A stretch of DNA of 64,000 nucleotides. It comes from Pontibacter sp. G13. Its GTDB lineage: Bacteria; Bacteroidota; Bacteroidia; J057. A program made the translations under genes and the position numbers. The notes below the pieces were generated by a model. That model did not search any database, was not told where the DNA came from, and saw only the letters and a list, made by a program, of their open reading frames with translations. Shown in pieces: positions 1-8,169 of this stretch (its first letter is position 1; every line of letters begins with the position of its first letter). The DNA lies in contig NZ_CP134698.1 of the NCBI RefSeq assembly GCF_031851795.1, positions 1 through 64,000 on the forward strand, given 5' to 3'.

Positions 1-123
1 GATTGGATTTTGGAGGGAAGAACTGAGTCGGAGGGCTTTCACCCGAAATTACCGCAAACCCAAGTCCTCCCGATTTTTGCCTTCATTGACTGGTTTCCGC
101 GAAAAAAATTCAAACGCAAACGG

Positions 124-703
124 CTATTTTTGGTGGTTGACCTTCCTAACCGTCCCACCTTCCGGACCCGCGAAATCCACCGCCCATGGGATCACCTCCC
201 CGTTCTGGAGGTCATATGGTCAAAAAATGTGGCATCGGTCCGGAACGGGTTGCCCGCCTCGAACTTCACCCCCATGATCGGTCCCGATTGAGAAGCAGGA
301 CGGCTTTCCCTGCACCTCAATTTCCGAAATCTCCCGCACATGATTGTGGCCGAAGCACACGACATCATAGTGCCCAGACGCGGCGATATCCCGGGCGATA
401 ACCGTCGAAGTGCTGAAAGGCGATCCGCTTGCCCGCTCCTTCCCACACGCCACTTCCCCACATGCAGATGTACCCGCCCCTCAAACTGATGGGCGATCGA
501 GGTGATCCGAAACAGGTCGGCGGTCATTGTTTGCCGAACACCACGTGGATCTCTCCGTCAAATTCCCGGGCCAGCATGGCAATCACAAATGGGGCGCAGA
601 GGTCCCCCGCAGCAGATCAGCACTTCGCAGTCCCCGCAGTGAGCGAGGGCAGCGGAGAGGTTCCAGATCTGGTCGTGGACATCGAGAGGATGGCAATTTT
701 CAT
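124..703 (-). pseudogene. Broken metallophosphoesterase (YfcE/MJ0936-like)
   Basis: The protein can be rebuilt only by changing frame several times. Segments from different frames join into one phosphoesterase: MKIAILS then DVHDQIWNLSAALAHCGDCE, then APFVIAMLAREFDGEIHVVF, then ADLFRITSIAHQFEG, then YDVVCFGHNHVREISEIEV with the family's GHNH metal motif, then GVKFEAGNPFRTDATFF, then PWAVDFAGPEGGTV and a stop near 124. The start is the ATG at 703. The rebuilt length of about 190 residues fits a small calcineurin-like phosphatase of this family. At least five single-base indels are needed, several in short homopolymers (near 678, 608, 530 and 470-480). Either the gene is decaying or this end of the sequence has indel errors. 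The family assignment is fairly secure; the native substrate is unknown. Confidence 0.7.
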
Positions 704-882
704 ATCGGATATGGTCTATCGGGGCGAACTGATCCCCCTATTCGAGAAAAGCTTCCTGCTTGCGAACATACATCAATCGCCGTAATATTGTCGGATATAT
801 GCATGTTTAATTCAGGCTTTTTTTCGTATTTATAAGTATCAAAATCAGGCAAATACTTTTCCCCATTCCCATGTTGCTCTAA

Positions 883-1155
883 ACCTCGCCTTTTTCCTCC
901 TCGCCCCGGCAGCCTTCGCATCCGTATGTTTTCGCAGGCACACCCAGCAACCATCACCTATGCCAGCTCATCGAGCAGGCAGGGCTCCAGCTGCTTTCCA
1001 TCGAGCGTATCCACGTCTCCGGCAAACGCTGTCTCTTGCTGATCCGGATGCTCACTCCGCTCCGGCAGGAAGTCATCACCCATGTAAGACTCCATCCTTT
1101 CGGTCAGTCGCTTCCCCAGTTCTCGCAACTGCGGGCTCCGGTCAGCGCCAACTGA
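883..1155 (+). pseudogene. C-terminal gene fragment of unknown family
   Basis: An open frame runs from a stop at 880 to a TGA at 1153-1155 without a credible start codon. It encodes a protein-like stretch (for example LCQLIEQAGLQLLSIERIHV, then SGKRCLLLIRMLTPL) rather than random composition. It converges on the transporter gene that ends at 1168. It may be the tail of a gene whose 5' part was lost, or part of a gene broken by the same indels seen at 124-703. The family was not recognised, and the call rests on composition only. Confidence 0.25.
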
Positions 1156-1167
1156 CCCGGAATCCCG

Positions 1168-2277
1168 TCAAGCGTCTCTTTGGGCCTCTTCCTGAAGTTC
1201 GGGAGCAGTATTCTTGCCGCGCCACCAGGTCGCCAAGGTGGAACCGGTGATGTTCATCATCGGACCGAATACCGCAGGCGCCAACCCGAGGGTCGCGATA
1301 CGTCCCATCTCGATGGCGATTCCCGAAGCCAGTCCACTGTTCTGCATGCCCACTTCCAGCGAGATCGTGCGGCAATCCGCCTCGGGCATTCCGAGTAGGC
1401 GGCAGATGCCGTATCCCAGTCCATAGCCGAGCAGGTTGTGGACGAGGCACGCAACCATGAGCAGCAGGCCGATTTCCAGCAGATTGTCCCGGCCATTGCC
1501 GGTGATGACGGCGATGATCAGGGCGATCGCAGCCATCGACACCAGCGGCATCAGTTTCCGGAGCCACTCGGCGCGGTCCCTCAACAGGCGATTGAGCAGC
1601 AGCCCCACCGCAACCGGAAGGATGACCATGCGGAAGATGCTCTCCATCATCGCCCAGAAATCCACCGGGATGTATTCTCCCGCCAGATACCGCATCCAAA
1701 GCGGAGTCATCAGAGGCGCCAGTAGCGTGGCCACCGCTGTCAGGGTCACCGAAAGGGCGACATTGGCACGGGCGAGATAGGCCATGACATTCGAAGCGAG
1801 TCCACTGGGAGATGCGCCCACCAAGATGATCCCCGCGGCGATCTCAGGCGGAAATCCCGCCACCTTGGCCAGTCCCACCCCGATCAGCGGCATCAGGGTG
1901 AATTGGCACAATACCCCCACCAATACCCCCTTGGGCATCCGGGCGACACCTGCAAAGTCCTGCAGGCTCATCGTCGTCCCCATCCCGAACATGATCACCT
2001 GCAGCAAGGGCACGATCAGCTTCTTGAGCGGAAAGCCCCCGATCGAGACAAATGGAGCCGGCCAGATGAGCGAGGCCGCCACCGCCGCGAAAATGGTGAT
2101 GGTGAAGGAGAAGCCCTTCGTCTTGGGATGGAGCTGGGCACCGATCGACAGCGCCACGAGGCCACTCACCAACAAGATGCCGGCCGCCAGAGTCCAATCG
2201 GTCCAGAGGAACAAAGCCCCCGCCGCCAGCAAGGCGACAGGGGACAGCAACAGTCCAAGTTGTTGTATTCGTTTCAT
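1168..2277 (-). CDS. Bile acid:sodium symporter family protein (SLC10/ASBT fold)
   Basis: This is a 369-residue polytopic membrane protein with about ten hydrophobic segments spread over its whole length. It carries the family signature LEVGMQNSGLASGIAIEMGR near residues 315-335, and an earlier VGASPSGLASNVMAYLA segment near 155-175. Both correspond to the unwound crossed-helix regions that bind Na+ in ASBT-type transporters. The length is slightly above the usual 300-330 because of an extra N-terminal hydrophobic pair. It probably moves an organic anion with Na+ across the inner membrane; bile acids are only the family name. It lies just downstream of the SMP-30-like gene on the same strand (22 bp gap), which suggests a two-gene operon for a lactone or sugar acid. 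The substrate is inference. Confidence 0.85.
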   Translation of the reverse strand: MKRIQQLGLLLSPVALLAAGALFLWTDWTLAAGILLVSGLVALSIGAQLHPKTKGFSFTITIFAAVAASLIWPAPFVSIGGFPLKKLIVPLLQVIMFGMGTTMSLQDFAGVARMPKGVLVGVLCQFTLMPLIGVGLAKVAGFPPEIAAGIILVGASPSGLASNVMAYLARANVALSVTLTAVATLLAPLMTPLWMRYLAGEYIPVDFWAMMESIFRMVILPVAVGLLLNRLLRDRAEWLRKLMPLVSMAAIALIIAVITGNGRDNLLEIGLLLMVACLVHNLLGYGLGYGICRLLGMPEADCRTISLEVGMQNSGLASGIAIEMGRIATLGLAPAVFGPMMNITGSTLATWWRGKNTAPELQEEAQRDA

Positions 2278-2299
2278 TCAGTACGTACTAGCGATACAT

Positions 2300-3379
2300 T
2301 CAAGAACCTGCCACCAATGGGACACGCATCAGGGCATCGGCTGCCGTGATATAGAGGTACTGGCCGTCATTGCCGAAGCAGAGGTTGGCGATTCCGCGGC
2401 GTTCCGTACGGATCAACCCCAAAGGTTCTCCTGCTGCACTGAAGACCCAGACACCGCCCGGGCCGGTGGAGAAGATATTCCCGGTAGGATGGACGCGGAT
2501 TCCATCGGGTGCGCCCTTGTAGTCGGGCTGCCCACTCCATTCGGAGTAATCGAAGAATACCTTGCCACCGGTGATCGCTCCGGATTCGTCCAGATCGTAG
2601 GCCATCGTGACCGGATTCTCGCGATCGGAGTTGTTGACGTACAGGATGGATTCATCCAGAGACAGTACAATGCCATTGGGACGTGTGAGCTTGGGCGTGA
2701 CCAAGTGGACCTTACCTTCGGTATCGCGGCGGAATACCCCGCTGAAGTCGATCTCCTTGGACGGGTTTTCGTCCTGCTTCGGCAATCCGTAAGGAGGATC
2801 GGTGAAGTACATGTCCCCATTCTTGGCAAATACCAGATCGTTGGGGCTGTTGAAGCGCTTGCCATCATACAGATCCGCCAACGTGATAAAGTTCGGGGCA
2901 GGTTGGTCCAGTGGCGCATCCATGATCGCCACCCTCCGGTCGCCATGCTGGCAGATCACCAATCGGCCTTCGGCATCCAACAGGAGGCCATTGCCGCCCT
3001 GGTTGTAGTTGCTGTCGGGACCGGTGTATCCGGATGGTTCGAGATAGAGCGTCAGTCCGTCGGACTCGCTCCATTTGTGGATCTTGTTGTTCGGCACATC
3101 GGTGAAGAGCACCGCATCCAATGCAGGCACCCACACAGGGCCTTCAGACCACTTGAATCCTTCGGCGAGGATCTCCACCTGCGCATCGGCAGGTACGAGG
3201 GCATCCAGCGCATCGGACTTGCGCACCACGCTGGGCGCAATCTCCGCGGGCGCCTCGGCGGCGGTCTTCTCTACAGGTTCAGATTGGGCAGTTTGTTGGG
3301 GGGATCCACAGGCGGTCAGGCCAGCTGCGATTCCTGCCCCGGCTATCAAGGCTATCAAGGCTATCCAGTTAAAGGTCAT
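2300..3379 (-). CDS. SMP-30/gluconolactonase-like lipoprotein
   Basis: This is a 359-residue six-bladed propeller protein of the SMP-30/gluconolactonase/LRE type. Diagnostic pieces are KWSEGPVWVPALDAVLFTDV, RFNSPNDLVFAKNGDMYFTD, TRPNGIVLSLDESILYV and APDGIRVHPTGNIFSTGPGG. The Glu in the first and the Asn/Asp residues in the others form the family's metal site. The start at 3379 was chosen because it begins a lipoprotein signal (hydrophobic run, then GLTACGS), so the product should be lipid-anchored. A longer in-frame extension to 3526 lacks any such logic. The hydrophobic core is encoded by a 9-bp tandem repeat at 3341-3367. It probably hydrolyses a sugar lactone in the periplasm or at the outer membrane and passes the acid to the transporter that follows. 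Confidence 0.85.
   Translation of the reverse strand: MTFNWIALIALIAGAGIAAGLTACGSPQQTAQSEPVEKTAAEAPAEIAPSVVRKSDALDALVPADAQVEILAEGFKWSEGPVWVPALDAVLFTDVPNNKIHKWSESDGLTLYLEPSGYTGPDSNYNQGGNGLLLDAEGRLVICQHGDRRVAIMDAPLDQPAPNFITLADLYDGKRFNSPNDLVFAKNGDMYFTDPPYGLPKQDENPSKEIDFSGVFRRDTEGKVHLVTPKLTRPNGIVLSLDESILYVNNSDRENPVTMAYDLDESGAITGGKVFFDYSEWSGQPDYKGAPDGIRVHPTGNIFSTGPGGVWVFSAAGEPLGLIRTERRGIANLCFGNDGQYLYITAADALMRVPLVAGS
3341..3367. repeat. 9-bp tandem repeat inside a signal peptide
   Basis: Three adjacent copies of GGCTATCAA occur, the third with one mismatch. On the coding (minus) strand they encode the repeated Ile-Ala-Leu run of the SMP-30-like lipoprotein signal peptide. Copy-number change would lengthen or shorten the hydrophobic core in steps of three residues without a frameshift. 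Confidence 0.7.
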
Positions 3380-3605
3380 AAAATAGAGTGGATTGTTCAA
3401 CTTTCCCGAACTTACGGCAAAGATCGCGGGTTCACAATCCGGGACCGACAGAAAAGCGGGTTCAGGACGACACAGGACGGGATTTTCCTGCCAGACGACC
3501 ATTTTACCCCCGATATGTGCATCCACTCCTGCGAGATTTGCCTCGGTCAGCTGGAGGGTCGTACCTTTGCTCCCCGATGATTCCGGTCATCCCAATGTTT
3601 CGCCC

Positions 3606-4301
3606 ATGCCCAGATATTCCCCAGAAGGAAGCCTTCCCTGTATCACCATCGACTGCACCATCTTCGGATTCGACAACTTCGCGCTGAAGGTGCTGTTGGT
3701 CAAACGCGACATCGAACCGCAAAAGGGGATGTGGGCGCTGCCCGGTGGATGGGTCGGCGACCGGGAGGATCTCGACGATGCCGCACGCCGCATCCTGGAA
3801 GAGGCCACCAACCTCAAGGATATCTACATGGATCAGGTCAAGACCTTCGGCCGGGTGGACCGATTTCCGGACAACCGCATCCTCACCGTATCCTACGCAG
3901 CCCTCATCAATCCCCTCAGCCACCGCCTTCAACAAGGACCCGAGGTCAGCGATGTCAAGTGGATGGATGTCAAGGAAGTACCCCCCCTGACCTTCGACCA
4001 TGGGGAGATCCTACAAGCTTCCCTCAACCACCTCAAGCAGCAGGTCCGGATGGAGCCCATCTCTTTCGAACTCCTCCCCGCCAAGTTCACCATCCCCCAG
4101 ATCCTCGGACTCTACGAATCCATCCTCGACACCAAGCTCGATCGCCGAAACTTCCGCAAGAAGCTCCTCCGCATGAACATCCTCGAAAAGCTAGAGGAAA
4201 AGCAGACAGGCGGCGCGCACCGGGCAGCAGACCTCTATCGATTCGACCGGGCCAACTACGAGCGACTCATCGAAGAGGAGGGATTTGTCTATGACTTCTG
4301 A
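3606..4301 (+). CDS. Nudix-related transcriptional regulator (NrtR/AraR-like)
   Basis: This is a 231-residue protein with a Nudix domain (residues about 8-140) and a C-terminal winged helix (about 150-225, including PQILGLYESILDTKLDRRNF and KKLLRMNILEKLEEKQTGG). The ATG at 3606 was chosen because the Nudix domain starts right after it (PCITIDCTIFGFDNFALKVL); the frame stays open further upstream but has no domain content. The Nudix box reads GGWVGDREDLDDAARRILEEATNL: the usual R-E-U-x-E-E has become R-I-L-E-E-A and the following Gly is Asn. Hydrolysis is therefore unlikely and the fold probably senses a nucleotide or sugar ligand, as in known Nudix-type regulators of sugar and NAD genes in Bacteroidota. 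It may control the outer-membrane protein gene that follows. Confidence 0.85.
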   Translation: MPRYSPEGSLPCITIDCTIFGFDNFALKVLLVKRDIEPQKGMWALPGGWVGDREDLDDAARRILEEATNLKDIYMDQVKTFGRVDRFPDNRILTVSYAALINPLSHRLQQGPEVSDVKWMDVKEVPPLTFDHGEILQASLNHLKQQVRMEPISFELLPAKFTIPQILGLYESILDTKLDRRNFRKKLLRMNILEKLEEKQTGGAHRAADLYRFDRANYERLIEEEGFVYDF

Positions 4302-4448
4302 TCCCGGTTGGAGCGGACAGCTTCCAGCGGACAAAATTCCCCTTTCGGACCGTCCAGATCCCGTTTTCTACCCCAGAAAAACTATTTGATACTGTAAATG
4401 GAACGGTCAGGCCGGTAACAATGCTCCCAGTTGGCGAATTTTGCGCCA

Positions 4449-6971
4449 ATGAACCGTTACACTTTCTTGTCGCTATGTCTACTCGTGCTGGGCAATATGC
4501 TTCATGCACAGACCGCCCAACTCTCCGGGCAGGTAGTGGATTCCCTCGATCGCGTAGGCCTGGCGTATGCCAGCGTGGCCCTTTTCGACTTAGACACCCA
4601 ACAGCAAGTCACCGGAGTACTCGCCGATTCGACTGGCTCCTTCCGACTCACAGGGCTCTCCTCGGGTACCTACAGGCTCCAAGTCCGATTCATGGGATAC
4701 CGCACCTACGAGCTCACTCCCCTCGAACTCCCCCAAGGCGCCGCCCTCGATCTCCAGCAGATCCCCATCCAACCCACAACCCGGATACTCGACGAGATCG
4801 AAATCGCCGGAAGGCAGCGCAAAACCCTCCATCAAGTGGACCGGCAGGTCTTCGATGCCGAACAGTTCCAGCAGGCACAGGGAGGAACCGCCGTGGATGT
4901 CCTCCGCAATCTACCCGGTGTATCGGTCGATGCGCAGGGTCAGATCTCCATGCGCGGGAGTTCGGGATTTGTCGTGATGCTCGACGGCAGGCAGGTCCAG
5001 ATGGATGCGGCGACCCTATTGGCACAGCTCCCCGCCAATGCCATCGAGCACATCGAGATCCTCACCACCCCATCGGCCAAGTACGATCCGGACGGCACCG
5101 CGGGCATCATCAACATCACCACCCGCAAAGGCGCGGCCGATGGCTGGTTTGTACAGCTCAATGGCCTGATCGGAGCACCCAGCATCGAACCCTACGGCAA
5201 TGCCGAAGCCAGCCGTAGATGGGGCGGCGATGCCACCATCAACTACCGCAAGGGCGACTGGGATGTCTCTGCGGGATTGGACTACCGCCGCGATGACCTC
5301 GCCGGGCGACGCGTCGGCTATGTCAACAGTTATCTCGGTGGAGTACTCACCGAATTTCCCTCCGAGGGCGAGCGCAGTTTCGACAAGACCCGGTACTCCG
5401 GGAGGCTCTCCGCCACCTACAGTCCCAACAAGGATCACCAGCTCTCCATGAGTTTCCTCGTCGGGGACCGCACCCAATACCGCACGGCCGACATCCTCTA
5501 TGCGCCCCAGCAGCGACTCGCCATTTCCGAGGCGGATTTCCGGGGGGTAGAGGCATACTGGGATCTTTATCGGGAACAGGGCTCGATATTCACACAAGGG
5601 GATGTCGTGGACAGCCTGACCTACTACAATGAAAACCTCCGCGTCCGGGAGGGGGATTTCCTCATCGGGGGCATTGACTACACCTGGAAGCTAGACGGCC
5701 AAGGCACGCTCGCATTCTCCGCCCTGTACGAGCGTACCCTACTGGGCGGCCCCACCGAGAATGTCGTGCTCGGCGGGCCGGATCTCGCCGATTCCCTCCA
5801 GTTCCAGTACAACACCAACGACAATCCCCTCGACGGTCTCCGCGTCAAGGCAGACTACCGCCGCAAGCTCGGCGACGCCGATTGGGAGAGTGGGTACCAA
5901 TACCGCATGCTCTACCATCCGGGGGACTTCCTCTATCAGGATCGCGACTTCGCCAATGACGAGTGGGTCGACAATCCCGTATTCACCAATCGCATCGAGC
6001 TCCGCAGGCAGATTCACGGCGTCTACACCCAGCTCTCCGGCACCTGGCACAAACTCCAGTACGTGGCGGGCGTTCGGGTCGAGTACATGGACCGTCAAGT
6101 CACCATCGCCAAGCCCGACACGACCTATGCGTACCAGATCGTCCAGCCATTCCCCACACTCAACCTCCGATATCCCCTCGGCGAATCCACCGCCCTCAAA
6201 GCCGGATACAGCCGCCGGATACAGCGCACCACCACCTTCAAGATGACGCCATTTCCGGAGCGGGAGCACAACGAGACCCTCGAACAGGGAGATGCCGAGC
6301 TGCTGCCGGAATTCATCGATCTGGCCGAGATCGGCATCGTCCACAACTGGGGCGATCAGTCGGTATTCCTCAATACCTACTACCGACACGTCCAGAACGT
6401 CATCAACCGCGTCAACACCGTCTATAACGACTCCGTCCTCAACCGCATCTACACCAATGCCGGCAACGCACAGGCCATCGGCGCCGAAGCCGGAGCGGAT
6501 CTCTATCCCGCCAAGTGGTGCCAGCTGCATCTCGGCGGCAACGTCTACCAGTACCGCATTCAGGGCACGCTGTTCGGAGACGAAATCGACGTGGCCAACC
6601 TCATCTACTCGATCAATGCCAACGCACAATTCGACCTGACCGGCACCCTCAGCCTACAAGCCGGATTCAACTACCTCTCCGAGCGCGTGACGGCACAGGG
6701 ACGCGATTCTCGCTACTACAACCCCAGCCTCACCCTCCGCAAGACCTTCCTCGATGGCAAGCTGGCCGCATCGGTCCAGTGGCTCAGCATCGACATGGGA
6801 CTCCTCGAGAGCAACGAGCAACGCATCACCACTGTCCGCCCCGACTTCTTCACCACGACCAACTATATCTATGAAGTCGACCGCGTGATGTTCAGCATCC
6901 AGTACCGGTTCAACCAGCCCGCCGGCAAAGTCAAGTTCATCCAGAGTGAATTCGGCGAATCCGAGTACTAG
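4449..6971 (+). CDS. Outer-membrane beta-barrel protein with carboxypeptidase-regulatory and plug domains
   Basis: This is an 840-residue protein. It has a signal peptide (MNRYTFLSLCLLVLGNMLHA), a carboxypeptidase-regulatory-like domain at about 22-105, a TonB plug-like domain at about 110-215 (GGTAVDVLRNLPGVSVDAQG and DPDGTAGIINITTRKG), and then a long beta-barrel of the OMP_b-brl_3 type. The ATG at 4449 is preferred over an upstream TTG at 4431 because the signal peptide begins there. This family resembles SusC/TonB receptors but is shorter and usually lacks a SusD partner; none is present here. The ligand is unknown. The Nudix regulator lies 147 bp upstream in the same direction. A strong hairpin follows the stop. 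Confidence 0.85.
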   Translation: MNRYTFLSLCLLVLGNMLHAQTAQLSGQVVDSLDRVGLAYASVALFDLDTQQQVTGVLADSTGSFRLTGLSSGTYRLQVRFMGYRTYELTPLELPQGAALDLQQIPIQPTTRILDEIEIAGRQRKTLHQVDRQVFDAEQFQQAQGGTAVDVLRNLPGVSVDAQGQISMRGSSGFVVMLDGRQVQMDAATLLAQLPANAIEHIEILTTPSAKYDPDGTAGIINITTRKGAADGWFVQLNGLIGAPSIEPYGNAEASRRWGGDATINYRKGDWDVSAGLDYRRDDLAGRRVGYVNSYLGGVLTEFPSEGERSFDKTRYSGRLSATYSPNKDHQLSMSFLVGDRTQYRTADILYAPQQRLAISEADFRGVEAYWDLYREQGSIFTQGDVVDSLTYYNENLRVREGDFLIGGIDYTWKLDGQGTLAFSALYERTLLGGPTENVVLGGPDLADSLQFQYNTNDNPLDGLRVKADYRRKLGDADWESGYQYRMLYHPGDFLYQDRDFANDEWVDNPVFTNRIELRRQIHGVYTQLSGTWHKLQYVAGVRVEYMDRQVTIAKPDTTYAYQIVQPFPTLNLRYPLGESTALKAGYSRRIQRTTTFKMTPFPEREHNETLEQGDAELLPEFIDLAEIGIVHNWGDQSVFLNTYYRHVQNVINRVNTVYNDSVLNRIYTNAGNAQAIGAEAGADLYPAKWCQLHLGGNVYQYRIQGTLFGDEIDVANLIYSINANAQFDLTGTLSLQAGFNYLSERVTAQGRDSRYYNPSLTLRKTFLDGKLAASVQWLSIDMGLLESNEQRITTVRPDFFTTTNYIYEVDRVMFSIQYRFNQPAGKVKFIQSEFGESEY

Positions 6972-6998
6972 CCCACGATCATCCGGTACCTCCTTCAC

Positions 6999-7029
6999 GG
7001 GGACCGCTTCCGGCATGGAGGCGGTCCCC
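6999..7029 (+). terminator. Hairpin after the outer-membrane protein gene
   Basis: The arms GGGGACCGC and GCGGTCCCC pair perfectly around a 13-base loop that can extend the stem (TCC/GGA). It begins 28 bp after the stop at 6971. There is no long T-tract, so termination efficiency is uncertain. Confidence 0.6.
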
Positions 7030-7063
7030 GATTGTTGGATGCCTGCCTGAGCGGGATGCGCAT

Positions 7064-7235
7064 GATTTGGGCGTCCCCCGGCGTGCTGGGCTTGGGGGAT
7101 CCCGCTTGGCTCATCAGTCGCCGAGGCGGTCCCTTGCATGCTCGCTGGTCGCTCGGTCCCTCCGCCTATGGCTCCGGGACTTCGGCTACGCCTCACATTC
7201 CAGGCACCTGACGCCGCACGAGCCAGCCGCACCCA
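7064..7235 (+). repeat. Interspersed intergenic repeat, copy A
   Basis: This GC-rich intergenic block shares a clear sequence with the reverse complement of 13849-14017. Both contain GTCGCTCGGTCCCTCCGC followed by CTCCGGGACTTCGGCT, and both begin with TGGGCGT..CCCCGGCGTGCTGGGC. Copy A lies between the terminator of the outer-membrane protein gene and the terminator of the minus-strand lipoprotein gene. No protein coding is evident. Confidence 0.7.
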
Positions 7236-7274
7236 TGAGATTGGCTGACATCAGACCTCCTCTATACATCGAAA

Positions 7275-7303
7275 AAGCCCGCCATCGAGGGGATGGCAGG
7301 CTT
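7275..7303 (-). terminator. Rho-independent terminator of the lipoprotein gene pair
   Basis: On the minus strand AAGCC-t-GCCATC pairs with GATGGC-g-GGCTT and runs straight into TTTTT. It lies about 20 bp after the stop of the lipoprotein gene at 7323. Confidence 0.8.
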
Positions 7304-7322
7304 GGCATGTATATGATGAAGA

Positions 7323-7871
7323 TTACTCCCGGATCAGTTCGATGTCCATTCCGAATCCCCGATACATCCGGGCAAACTCTCCGGACATTCCGGGCAGGCT
7401 CGACAATCTGAGCCGATCCGCCCTCAACAGTTCATATTGGTACGTTCCATTCCAGGCCCGATTGTCGGGGGCCCCCACGTACGGATAGCTGAACGTAATC
7501 GTCGCTCCCTCCGAATCGTCATCCAGCATGAAGAAGTCATACTCCGAGACGAGACCATCCGGCCAGTTTTGCAGTACGGGACAGCCAATCCCCGCTGGAT
7601 GCTCCTGATCACGGAGGTCGCAAAACTGCAGGACCAAACTCCCCAAATCTCCCGTCAAGACCGTATCTGGCAAAGGCGCATTCGAGAATGTCCGTTCCTT
7701 GATGGTGATCGACGCTATCTGCCAAGTGGCATCAAACCGTTCGTATTCGCGCTTGGGGACCACCCCGGGCCTTCGGCATCCGGAGGCCAATAGAAACGAG
7801 ACCATCAGCATGCATGGAACCAAACGAAGGAAAAAGCTCCCGCGAGCGGGGTTTGGAGATTCGTGTATCAT
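7323..7871 (-). CDS. Lipoprotein of unknown function
   Basis: This is a 182-residue protein. Its signal ends in the lipobox LLASGC, so it should be a lipoprotein with the mature Cys near residue 31. The start is the ATG at 7871; a TTG two codons upstream is less likely. The mature part is polar, contains paired aromatic residues and a segment TFSYPYVGAPDNRAWNGTYQ, and resembles small lipocalin-like or jelly-roll lipoproteins of Bacteroidota only in general form. It starts 19 bp after the tiny lipoprotein gene 7891-8004, which suggests co-transcription. No family was recognised. Confidence 0.75.
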   Translation of the reverse strand: MIHESPNPARGSFFLRLVPCMLMVSFLLASGCRRPGVVPKREYERFDATWQIASITIKERTFSNAPLPDTVLTGDLGSLVLQFCDLRDQEHPAGIGCPVLQNWPDGLVSEYDFFMLDDDSEGATITFSYPYVGAPDNRAWNGTYQYELLRADRLRLSSLPGMSGEFARMYRGFGMDIELIRE

Positions 7872-7890
7872 GGTCAATTCATTTTGAAGT

Positions 7891-8004
7891 TTACTGTGCC
7901 TGTGTATCTACAGCAGGAAGATCGGTCGCAACTGGTTGGCAGGAAGTGGTCCAAATGGCAAGGCCAAAACCGACCAATCCTGCGAATAAAAATCTGAATT
8001 TCAT
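7891..8004 (-). CDS. Very small lipoprotein (37 residues)
   Basis: The ORF encodes MKFRFLFAGLVGFGLAIWTT followed by a Cys-containing lipobox (TTSC) and only about 16 more residues. The signal peptide is complete (basic start, hydrophobic core), so it looks like a real short gene rather than a chance ORF. It sits just upstream of another lipoprotein gene on the same strand. The function is unknown; it has the general form of entericidin-like or lysis-like mini-lipoproteins, but no specific similarity can be claimed. Confidence 0.5.
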   Translation of the reverse strand: MKFRFLFAGLVGFGLAIWTTSCQPVATDLPAVDTQAQ

Positions 8005-8120
8005 ACATAATGAAATGACTGGTTGAAATTTTCAATAAGCAATTATATATACTGAGATTTTATTTTCATACCATCAAAATGCATCATATTTACGGGGCCC
8101 AGATGACCCTCACAACAAAA

Positions 8121-8148
8121 CGGGGAATGCCCAACCGGACATTCCCCG
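8121..8148 (-). terminator. Terminator of the GH3 gene
   Basis: On the minus strand CGGGGAATG pairs with CATTCCCCG and is followed by TTTTGTTG. It lies 22 bp downstream of the GH3 stop codon. Confidence 0.8.
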
Positions 8149-8169
8149 CACCTAGCTTGAAGCTACCTC

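Noticed and set aside
1784-3580. 598-codon plus-strand open frame.
   Set aside because: It is antisense to the symporter-family and SMP-30-like genes, both of which have family motifs.
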